Source of the DNA: Prostheceraeus crozeri
Taxonomy: Eukaryota > Platyhelminthes > Polycladida > Euryleptidae
Direction: 5' to 3'
Length of the DNA stretch: 64,000 nt
Assembly (NCBI GenBank): GCA_907163375.1
Contig: CAJQUW010007848.1
Location: 170,001 to 234,000, forward strand
The notes below the pieces were generated by a model. It was not told the origin of the DNA. It did not search any database and saw only the letters and a program-made list of their open reading frames with translations. The position numbers were made by a program, and so were the translations under genes. Numbering within the stretch: position 1 is the stretch's first letter; each line of letters begins with the position of its first letter. Positions 11,401 to 23,400 of the stretch are shown here, in pieces.

Positions 11401-14400
11401 GGCTCTCATGAAAGGAAGGAGAGTCAGGACATCTGGACGCTTGCCATCTCCGCGGTCCAATCCTGGAGGCTCAATAATGGGTGAAAGACCACATTTTGAT
11501 AAGGCTCGACGTACTGTCTCATTCAGAACAGCATGGAGAGAAGTTCAACCTACGCTGTACCGGCAAGACAAGGTGTGAAGCTTATCGATCGTGCTTTGCA
11601 TACACACGTAAATTCTTCACTTCCTTATTTTGAAGTAACATCAGAATCCAGCTGAATTGATTGCTGAACATACTAATTAATTCGCCCGGCCCAGTCTTGC
11701 AGGGGAATTGTCGAAAGAATCTTTGCAGTGTGCATGTAAAGATACAAGCATATCATCGATGGTCAATTTTAAATAAATTGTGACTTTCTGTATTCATTGA
11801 TTTTCCCATTGTCTAAAACCTCCTCCTTCTGTATAATAATTTGGACCACTGGTGGACTTCATTCGAGAATTGTGAGCGAATGAAGTCGAGCAGTGAAGCG
11901 AATTAACATGTGTGATTTATTTCCGTCCTTGTATTACTCAATTTAATTAAACGAAAATTGATGGCTGCTTTTGTCACAGTGATGCACGAATGTTTTCATA
12001 TTCAACGACGAAATCTATGCAGATTTCGTAATCAACTTAAATTCTCATCAATGCTGTTCCTGAATTGCACAAAACGGTAGGACCTTAAAATCGTGGAAAG
12101 TCACCAATCACCACCATTTGGTTTGCTTTTTATTCAATCTTTGCATTTTGTGAATCACTGACATCATAATCACATTTTATTTGTTCCTCGGAGTTTGATT
12201 ATAAATTGAAGGCCTCCTCACAGATGATATTCTATGATAACGAGATGTCTAATGAGAGATTAAAAAAATATTGACCTCTGTAGCCACTCATTACGAGGTG
12301 GCGCACTTGGAAAGATAACACTAGTTGATCTTTTCCACCTAAATCTTGACAAAGGATCTTCCGAAGGAATGGATATTCAAACGACTCTTCCTTAACTTTT
12401 TAGCATTTTCATTTTTTCTACCAATCAAACTATTATCAATTTTTAACGTTTCAATTAGTTTTTCGTTCCTATCTGATTGCATCATCGGTAGATTTTCTTT
12501 AGATTTTAATCATGTCTTTTACTTGTAGCCTATAACAATGAATAAGGCATGGGACATATTGCTGCAATGATTGTAGTAGCAAGTAAAATCATTGCTGATC
12601 AGTTATTACTTAATCCATGACTGCTTTTAGCAAAGGAAATAGATTATCAAAAATTCTCCAGAAAGAGTCCACAATTCTCCGAAAAAGCACTACTGAATCG
12701 ACTTTTGCAAAGCATGTATAAAATGTACAGAATCCACACCAATAGTCATTGATGCTGCGTGCCGTAGGTGAACAATTTCGATCACTAGCAGTTGATATTG
12801 CAGCTGTTACTGACAGTTGCCTATTCGTGCGGGAGTTTTGCAATTCTGTAGTCACTTCTTGACTGGGTACAGAAACTTCTTTCAATAGATTCCCTGTATG
12901 AATGAGCATTTCAGATAGAGTACTGGATAATTGTTTGCAACTTGTTTCACGGTTTTATCTAGATGTGCACAAACAACCGTTATTAATCAAATCTACAAAA
13001 GTCGCTGGCCTCCAATCCAGTACATAGTATGGGAGTTGAACGTCCCTTAGATATCTTGCATTAATCATAGATGTCCCTGTAATAAGCTCGAGCCTTCGGC
13101 TCTCGGTAATTATACCAATAATGACCTCAAATCTATGCATTATGTATTACTGAATAAGTTGTTAGAGGAAGGAAAATTTGTATTACTATTGCCTGCTTAG
13201 AAGTGAGAATGCAAAACCGACAGCAAAACCGAATTTTCATTTAGACTTTCATAAATGCCACGATTGTATGTATCAAATAATACCTTGAAATGGTCATTGA
13301 AGACAATGATGATGATAATAGCATGGTAATATGGTAATTTAAAAAATGATTTGGAATGATGATGAATAAAATGGTCTGTAGCAACTCCTGAATATCAGAT
13401 AAAATGTTTTCTTCACCAGAAGCTTTTTCAACGGATTATGAGAAATAACCTCAAACTATGGATTGAATCTTAAAATATGAAATTTGTATAAAATTAAAGT
13501 TGCATTATATTTTCTACAAAAATGCGGGTATTTCGCATTTTGGATCACATTTACTGTTGACACCACATGCAGCTATTGCCAGCATCCAAATCAGCAATTG
13601 CTAGTAGAATACAGAACCTACTCGATGCGATTTTTTGTTTGTTAATCGGCATTAGAATTTAACATTTTTCCTGTGTCGAGATTCATGATGGCATCAATTG
13701 GAACTTTAATATACCCATTGACAAGAAGTCCAGAACAAAAGTCAAGAACCGTGACATCACACTCGTTTGCTATGTCTTTTGCAGTTTTGGAGAAAGTGTT
13801 GTCACCAAAATTTTAGGAGTGAGCACAGTTAAAATTAGCTATTGAAACATATTGATCCCGAATAGTGAAAAACAATATCTGCAACTGAAAGCGAGCTACT
13901 GGAACAAAGAAGTTGGCGAAATAACTGATGATAATGAATTACTATTTAATACAAAGGTGTGTGCAGAAAGAAAAAGAAGAAGAAATTGATTCGCATCACA
14001 TCAAATTACTATGAATTTCATAATTGTTCTATCAACTGTTATTTTTCCACAATTAACACGATATGTCCTGCCAATTTATCAGGCAGTAATACATTGCGGC
14101 CTGGTAATTTCAATCAGCAAAGGATTACGACCCGTTATCTGGAGATCAGTCATATCTATAGACAGAAACCAATGACAATGTCCACTCTAGTCCTACATTA
14201 TTAGTGTCGCACTTCTACGGTTGTAAGATTACTATGTTTGTCGGTTTATTACATTATTCTACAGAGCCTGCAGTTATAGTTTGCAAGCTCCAAATCTGAA
14301 CAGATGTTGTAAAGCAAAAGTCAATGTTTTACATCATTTTGGTATTTTTAGTCAAATATCGAAATGACATTTGTGCGACAATTTTGCTTTCCAAAGTCGT

Positions 14401-17400
14401 TGAGTTGACATTGTCCGTCAGCATTGAATACGTGAATTACCTTCCAGAGAAGTGAATTGCATTTAATTTCCTCAAACACAGATCATTATTGATTTGAAAT
14501 TAATGAATGAGAGCTGCAAATTCATTATTATTCGCACGTACATCAATTAATTTCTGATTAGTGTTCTGCTCTGGAATGTAGGTGTCGATATTGAAGTTGA
14601 TGTAGCTGATTATAGTTTAGAGATCTCCCAAAGCATTCATTGATTGATACATTTTGCAGAGTTCATTTCACATTTTGGCAGGCTATATGCAGAACATGTA
14701 TTATATTTGCTAGAACATTTTAATGTCCCTTAATCTGGCTGCTCAAATGGTTTAACTCTTCCAATCCCTAAGACTCCGTGGCACAGTGGTTAGGTTCTTG
14801 GCTTACCGATCTTTCGGTCCAGAGGTCGAGCCCAGAAAGCATCATTGGAAGTCTGTCTATGTCAGCACCGTGTCATCCCCCCCCCCCATTATGGGGGAGT
14901 AGTGACGTTAGAGCTTCAATGTCCTAAGATACAGACACTATCAAAAATAATGAAATTGATCAGAGATTATCTAAACTCTGAAGCTTTGTAATTATGTTTG
15001 CGAAAACCTTTAAAAAGAGTGAAAGCGCAAATTCATCTACAAGTTAATACAGGTTAAGAGGATCACTTCAGTCAACAAAGATAGGTGTTGAAAATTGAGA
15101 AGTCAAATAAGGAATTGTTCAATAGACAAGGTGGGTAAACTCACAGAGAAGAAAACCAGTCTGAAAATGTAAATAATTGATTTGTTGACTAACCGATTAT
15201 CTCTCTAACAGACTGAAGTAGATAAACAGTTTCCATTCCACAGGCTGTCCACAGCGCGAAGGAAAGAAAAAATGAAAACTTCTGAGACGAAAAAGTCAGA
15301 TATTCAAAACAGCCTCATAGTGTTGTTTGCAACTAATAATTCTGCGTTTAGTCTCTAAGCTTTGGGTATGAAAGTCATTTATTTTATTTGTTTCTGATTT
15401 TTCTCTTTATCAGATTGATGCTTCAACGTACAGTTCATTTAATGAAATGTTTTGCAAGCAAGGAATATCATTCACTGCTAGAAATGCATGCAAAACATTT
15501 CTTATTTTGTATGTTTATTTGTAATTGAAGAATATAGTTTGAGTTCAGCATTTCGCCTGTTTTCGCACAAATATACCTGTTAGCACAAATACTGATAGAT
15601 GCATGTTTCTGTTGATAATGGAAATATAAGAGCTTGAGCTTTAGTCAGCTCTTGAACTTCATTTAATTAATATCCGTGTAATGATTATCATCTATCATCC
15701 AGTGCTTTCAGGAGCTCCACATGACTACAAAGATCCTGTAAAGATGATGCCAAAATTCTTTTGTTCATTGTGAAGGAATGTGACAGTCACAGCCATCGAA
15801 AATTGGAGTAATCCGCATTAGTTATAGTTAGCAGTAAATTGACTGAGGTATTGATATAACGTAATCGTTTGCAGTAGTTTAAAGGTTATATAAAATAGCA
15901 AGTGCAACTAATTAATAGAAATAAAGAAGAGAGGAGAAAATTGATATCTAATTAACAACATGATAACATAGCCATAGGCCTAACAACATCATGAAACAGT
16001 ATAAATCAATCTTATGGAAAAACAGTTGCTTTTTCTTTCTTTTCTTTCGACGAATTCCCATTCTCACTGTATATTAAGGGTCCAGAAATTGACCATTTGA
16101 ATTTATTTCTGTCGCGTGCGTTGATCCTCAAAAAATGCCGCATCTGTCTGTTGTATTCAAATCACAATGTTAATTCATGGCATGTTTTTTAACTTATTCG
16201 ATTCTCATTTATGATAGTTTTGAAATCACAATCGTTTAAATTGGAAAATATATTCAAAATTGAAAAACAAAAGTCTTTTATTAAATTTCTCTCCTTACTG
16301 CTATTTCAATTGTAAGATCTTGCTCAAATTGACATTCATTATTAAAATGATATACTTTAATAATTATTTGAAGAATAATCAAGTTGTTAATAACTCTTCC
16401 CTTCTCTGAGATTGAGAAAGCTATTTTGTAAAAGTCAAACGTGATGTTTTTTCGAGGAGGAAGAGGGCCTACAAAGTCGACTTTCGCTTTGTTCAATTTA
16501 GTGGGACAAGAATGGACTTGTACTGGTTGAATTTGTGCGATCGATTTAATTTATTTAATTTTATTTCAGATTGATTTAAAAGATGTAAATTATACATTAA
16601 ACGGGAACATTATGCTGAAAAAAATACATAACTGTTCATCAACAGGAAAACGCTATTATAATAATTCAACAACAAAGACTTAAGGAAATGTGATCAATCA
16701 TCAATAATTATTGCCAGTTCGGATCATATAAAAGCGGTAAATGTCAAGCGTGATTACAACAATAGCAACTGCGACCACAAACGGGAAAGATGATGTCACA
16801 ATGCGCGCGTGCAGCTGTGCATGTTTCTGACCCAGGGCGCACTTCGCTAGTCTTGTGGATCCTTACTCCTCTGAAGTACTTGGTGGACTGGGTTCGATTC
16901 CTAGCTGGCAAGACATTTCCACGGTGGTTCCGGGAACAGGGCGCACAGAAACATAGTTTCCACCTCTTTAAAACCCAGAGGCATTGAATTGTGCTTTTAA
17001 ATGTAGACGTCTAATCCCTAAGACAGCATTTTTATGGTACTGCTTTAGTTTCACCCATCGAAGTATCAAACATTTACTGCATAACTTGACATTGTAACTG
17101 TGATCGAATAAGCACTACCATAAAGCCACGTGTCGATTGCCTCCAAATTACTGATTGCGCAGAATTCTGATTGAATTAAGTATTCAATGACTGAATTGTG
17201 CTTGAATATGTGTCAATGACTTGCATTGCAGGCTGAAGAAAGGCGCCGCTTATCACTGGGATATACTTGTGGTGGCCTTTATCAATGGAATTTTATCAAT
17301 AATTGGTTTCCCATGGGTGCATGGTGCTCTACCTCACTCACCACTCCATGTGAAAGCCTTGGCAGACCTTGAAGAGAGAGTCGATCAAGGACATCACGTT

Positions 17401-20400
17401 CAGCAATCGTGAGTATTGAAATATGAATTAAAGTTCATATGATTCCACCAGTGAGCTGATTGGTGCCTATAGATCATCCCTTCATATTTTTATAATTGTC
17501 TGTGACTTGTAAAACTTCTTAACGCAGATTGATTTGTTAAGTGCTTTAAGAACTTTAGCGTGAAGTGCATACGATCCGTCAGTCAGTTGTTGGCCAGTGC
17601 GGAAAATATCCTCATTCTCGTGCTATTTTAACAGCAAATATCTTAGTAAGAGCAGACACCGCTTTGCGGCCTACAAAGAGTTTTCGTTACTGCTCGGAAT
17701 GGCTCAAACTAGCTTGGGATATCTGGAATGGCTGATTGCGTAACAGGCTGCTTTGTGGGCACTTCTTTTGGCTTTGTCGTACGGCTGATAATCATATAAG
17801 ATTGGTTCAGTTGGTCTGTCTGGTCTTTGTATGGAAATGTGTCCACTTGAACAATTTATGCTCAAAAATTCCATAGTTAGAGGTCTTCCCTTCTATTTCT
17901 ATAGTCTTCCCTTTTTTCGACGTACACAGATTCCTTATTCAACTTTGCTTTGCATGGGTTATTCCCCGGTCTTCTGAGGTTTTCAAACCATTTATATCGA
18001 CGATTACCTGCTTCTTTACGTAAAGCATCCGACAGATCTCGTATTTGTGTACCCTGTCTTTTGTCTTGTCCATAGCTACCTCGACATCCTCATCTCAGAC
18101 ATCTCCAATGCAGTTAAGTTAGTTTTCTTTGGGCATAGAACATCATAGAACCGCATTGCAAGTCTGATAATTATGGGGATACATTTGCCTTTCTGTCGTA
18201 TAGTAGCATCATTTTCTCACATAGAATGCAAAGCTGTTACCAATTTAGCGTTTTTCATGAAATAATGATAACAATTGATACAGCCTATTTGTAAACTCAC
18301 AAATAATAAATCAGTTATAGAAATGCAAATAATATGAAACAGAAATAATGCAAGGTAAAATTAAAATTACATATAAACGTTGGTACTCTTGTGCGAGGTG
18401 AAAATTATTGATTGAATCAACGTTTAATTCAATCGTCAATTTGTCCTTGAGAAGTTTATTTCAATTAAATGCATTGGATTGTGGCATCGCACTGACTGCA
18501 TATTCATCAAAGAGCAGATTATTCGAGTCCAAAGTCGATGAAAAGGAAATTGGATCAATGCTAGGGAATACAGATATCATCAAAATGCTCTTTTTGTGAC
18601 TTCATCAAAGTTTTGCTTAGAAAATTATTCACAATTTTAAATTTCATCTTGCTTCGCAGTCGGTGACCCTATATTGATAGTGGATGAGGTCTAGAAAAAA
18701 AGCGCTGTTAATAATTTAGATTATGAATATCAGGAATCATTCTCATAAAACGCCTTTGAACAATCTGCCTCTGTTGACAGTTGAGTTGAAACTTTCGAAA
18801 ACAGGGAAATAGAACTTCTTTGAATTGATGCATTTCATATTGAGACTTTCTTATCCTTGTTTCTCGAGGGTTATGTCCTCAATTGAACGAGGATCCGCTC
18901 TATTTTATCGAATTTATTACTTACTTTATATTTGTTAGAAGTGAGATGTGAGCCGCACTGATTGAAATCCATTTTTCTTCGCATGGTGTTTGGTCTTTTG
19001 TCTTAAGTAGTGGACGTCATCCATGATTCTACCAGTTTTTGACATGTTAATTTATAATTATTTATTGCTGACATAAGCTTTTGTTATTGATAGGACTTTC
19101 GCATTGCATTTTGTATTTCAGCTAATCAGCAAATTCTTTTATTCATAGAATTCATGTACAATTGAAGTTATTTTGTATGTTGCTGAACTGCATCTGACAT
19201 ACTGCATAATAGCAGTTTGAATAACACTACAATTCTTCCTGAATGCCTTCTTGTAGATGTGTCGCATTATTGTTTAACACTCTATTGTAATCAAGTAAGT
19301 AAGATCAGTTTATCTTCAATTTTTCACCTATTCATGCACTATATCCGAAATAACTGACTGGAAAATGTCAGTAAATACTTGTTGTTCAACAATTATAGGT
19401 TTGCATTCTCTCTGTTTCCAGAACGTTTAACACAGTGTTCGTATTTGGTGTTGCCTTAGTCGTAGGGTGGTGTTACCTCATTCTTATTTGGTGATGAAAT
19501 AGTGCAATTATTCCCAACTGTCTGTATAGTTGTCCATGTTGTTGAACAATTTCTTTATAACTTGCTCCTCGGGTTTGAACCTAAAGAAGTATATCAAAGA
19601 AATATAGCGGATCGGTCTCCAAAAATTTCACATTAAGGCATTCATGTGCAACTTAATTTGCTGCATCCAACAAATTAATTGTTTGTTCTTAAAAATCAAA
19701 GAAAAAGCAACTTTCTTGGTCAATCCTTCAATTTTTATGATCTTTTAAATAAAATAAGTGTAAAAACTGCAGCAAAAAAATGCAGAGAACAAAAAGTGCA
19801 GTTTTTGTACACTTATTTATTTGAAAGATCATAAAAATTGACGGAGCGCCCAAGAAAGTTGGTTTTTCTTTGCTCCTTTAAGAACAAACAAAAATATACT
19901 TTCAGTAATTTAAATTCCAGACAATTTTTGTCAAAGTCCATGTTCATGAAAAATGTGATGACAAGCTCATCTTGGAAAATTAGAAAACTGTCATGCACGA
20001 AGCCCGTAAATATTATCGAATAATACAGTAAATTGGAAATTTTTACTTTGTAGACTACTGTCTATCAAGATTTTGTTACATCATTATCTTAGTTGGTGGG
20101 TTGGCTTCGCTTGCAAATTCACACGTTTCCGCCTACACAATCGGAAATGATATATGGAGGCGGTTTTAGCAAATTTTCATACTTGTTAATTGAATTCAAT
20201 TCTGTCTTATTTCCTCTTCTCCTATTTCACAACAGGTCTTTGTTGTAAGATGCAGATCTTAATTGAATTGTTTAAAAGTTGTGTATTTTTTCATGTATGC
20301 AACAGTGTGCATGATGTGGTAAAGCGGAGTTTGGTGTGGTAGCTGTATACATGGTGAAGAAGAGCTAGTTCGACACTCGTTTTGATGTTCGACACGATTT

Positions 20401-23400
20401 TTCAAATGGTATTGTACAAGTGATTGTTTTGTTACACTGATCATTTTAGGACATTTAGACACTATACCATGTCTGTCCAAAACTTTTTTATAAAATTAAG
20501 TCCTTTGCGTTGATTACAACATTCAATCAATACAGGTACGTACATAATTTACAGACTACGGTTTTATCCAATTTCTTATTATATAGCTTTATGTGTGCAG
20601 CGGTTATACAAGATGCTATCAAACCGCAAGTCATAGCAGCTAACACAACTGACCACAACCGACCATTTATCAAAAAGTAATACATATCAAAATAATCTAT
20701 GAAACAAGGTTTCTATGCTACATCGTTTATCAAAATTGAACAAAGTCTTCAACACAAAAACTACATTTGAAAATGGGTTAACTGTTTTGTGCAATTACTT
20801 TTGAAGTGGTCTGTACTTAGACTACATTGCAGCGGAAGAGAGAATTTTCAAATACTTTTACAAGTGGAAGATATATAGGAAATGATAATGATGATGCGTC
20901 TTTATTCTTTAAAATAGGAATCAATACAATTAATTCGAAGTAACAAACTTATGAAAAGGAATATCACAAGCCAAATATGCATCATATATATCACATATAA
21001 TATATATATATATATTATTATATTATATTATATTATTATATTATATATATATTATATATATATATATATATATGTACACACACAAGAATACAATTTAATA
21101 AACGACACTTGTAAGGAAAAAATGAATCCCTGCGTAACTTAGAGTGAGTAAGTGGCATACATTACTTTTTCGAAAAATGCAATTTAGGAGGTATACATAA
21201 ATGCAAGAGATGAAGGCAATCGCCAGAAACATCATCCTACATATCAAGCGATAGGGGGACTCGACGCAAATGAAGTTCATTTCGGCTGTATGAGAGACTC
21301 CACTTCTCACTGCTGAATTTGCTAGAAGTGAGCAATATATTTGCAAGGGTGAGCACGATATAGCAAGGCCAAAAAAATTTTTCTTTGATTGGTCAAGCAA
21401 TTACCACCATTTTCAAAGTCATCGGCCAATGATATAGAAAAGTACACATTTTCAGCTAAAGGTGTAAGCATCGTATACGTATAGATTCATAAATAGATTT
21501 TCTGCACTGGAAATGTGAAACTTGCAATTCATAGGCAACTTAAGCACATCCACTTTCCCACAATGATAGAGAATGTTCTTCAATTATGGTTCACTGTAGT
21601 CTATAAAAAGTAATTCTATGACTTTTAGAACTTCTATTGTACAGCTTCATTTCCTCATTACCGAAATAATTCATTCATTATATTTTAATGCTAGCAGTTG
21701 GATGATAGTAGCTTAGATGCTAATTAAAGTAGCATCAAAGGTATGTTTCAAAGTCAAAGAATGTTTGTAGTTTATTAATATTACAAACTGACAATGATGT
21801 AATCAATGAAATGACAGAAGACAGGAGGCCTGCTGTCGCGGTGAGGTTCCAGCAACAATTTGACTATTCGACATGAAAATTGAAGTATATTGCGATGAAA
21901 ATATAAATAAAAGCTGTGTATGTCATTTTAATTGTCTTATCCATCATCGATATACATGTGGCGTTTTAAACCTCCTAATTATGATTATGAACGATTCCAT
22001 ATGTTTAGTCAAACTGTCATCGATTTCGCACGAAAGCCTATTACAAAGTCTCCTGACAGATGGTTACTGTGAAAATTGAATATTCACGAGTGATATTGAT
22101 AAATGCGACGATGATATCTCAACAGCAGGTAAACGCAAGTAATTACTGGATGACTGTTTTAGGGACTGCTGAATTATTTAATGCATTTTCGATTGAAAAT
22201 CTTGCTACATCAATCTGCATCTAGCGTTTGACGCAATGGACTGATATTGTACTTATAATCGTGAATCGATATTTTTTGATTAATCATGTTTTCATATGTT
22301 ATTTATTGATAAATTTGCGATAAAATTTCATTTTCAAAAACTAATTCAATTGATCCTGATCGACAGGATGTCATTTCAGCTGATGAACAGACTTAGCATA
22401 TAGAATAGAATAAATGCGTACTATTTATGAATGAAAATTGGTCGTTAGACAAGTCATGCAGTAATACACATATGATAAAAAAATCAAACAATCAAATAAA
22501 TAAACAAACGGCTGTGCGGTCAGAAATGGCAGTTCATGGTAAGAAAATGCTGCAATTTCCATTCAAGCGTAAAGGCGATTGTACAAAGAAGTGCAAAAAG
22601 ATACAAGTGAATTGGCGCGGCTTTTTTTTTGGACACAGGCTGTTGAAATCGACGGGAGTTCCTGGTTCTCTTTGGACAGAGCTTGAAGAGGATATTCTTA
22701 TGATTTGATAAATTACGAAATAATTTCATGGTGCTGACGACAGATGAAGAGCGGAGTGAATTTGTCGCAGTTACATCCAAAACCACAGATGGCACCGCTG
22801 ATGGATCTTCTCTAATTTACTGGAATTCGTCTCATTCAGCCCGACAAACAAAGGAGATAAGTACTCCAGGATCCCTAGAATATGCGCATAACAAACTTTA
22901 ATTAAATCGGCTTTGTTCAAAGATGGAAGCTTCTTAAATTTTTTTGAGGGAAAAAATTCTACGGCTGGCAGATCTGCATATTCTGTCGACATCTTGATTC
23001 CAGTTCAAATTCTTTTGATAGGTGACTCCAAGGAACTTGATACTCGCGACTTGTTTTGCATCTGATGCTGAATTGATTATGTCAGTTTCATTCTTGATTA
23101 GCATTAATTTGGATTTAGCAGTGTTCAGGGTTAAATCATGGGAAACACCAATTGAAAACGTCATTTATCTCGTTTTATAAATAAAAGTGCATTTCAGACG
23201 AGTTTGAATCTATTTCTTTATTTTTGAATATGTCTATTTGCAGAACCTATTGTGAATATTATGTGAAACTCATACTAAAAGATATTATAGTACATAATAG
23301 TAATGCGAAATAATCACAGAAATGTATTTTTCACATGATGTGGAAAGAGTGATGTTTTGTGCTGAACATTGGTGAATACATGTAGATGTAATGTAGTCAA

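Larger units (their letters stand above)
10110..13151. mobile_element. 3-kb element with ~240-bp terminal inverted repeats, interrupted by a palindrome
   Basis: The left end starts AGTAATAGATAATACATAGAT at about 10110 (given in two parts, AGTAATAGAT and AATACATAGAT). The right end in reverse complement starts AGTAATACATAATGCATAGAT at 13151 (likewise AGTAATACAT and AATGCATAGAT). Both arms continue through GAGGTCATTATT, ATAATTACCGAGAG and ATATCTAAGGGACGTTCAAC. In the left arm the homology breaks at about 10180 and resumes at about 10846 because a 660-bp palindrome sits inside it. No clear target duplication was found. No transposase for this element is recognised, so it is probably non-autonomous or a segmental inverted duplication. 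Confidence 0.6.
2442..17231 (+). other. Intron 1 of the SLC4A11-type gene (14.8 kb, repeat-filled)
   Basis: Bounded by GTAAGT at 2442 and CAG at 17229-17231. It holds SINE pieces at 2703-2930, 4240-4400, 5742-5832, 14770-14965 and 16830-16985, a composite LINE/SINE at 6867-8916, a dispersed repeat at 9700-9850 and the 10110-13151 inverted-repeat element. The remaining sequence, including 13160-14770 and 14970-16820, shows nothing I recognise. Confidence 0.85.

Noticed and set aside
20878-20960. Possible minus-strand LINE tail (GAATAAAGACGCATCATCATT)
   Set aside because: Only a poly(A)-signal-like word and a short repeat; no coding remnant on the 5' side.
22380-22420. CTGATGA word at 22380, as a second hammerhead
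   Set aside because: No stem II, no following GAA at the right place and no stem I pairing.
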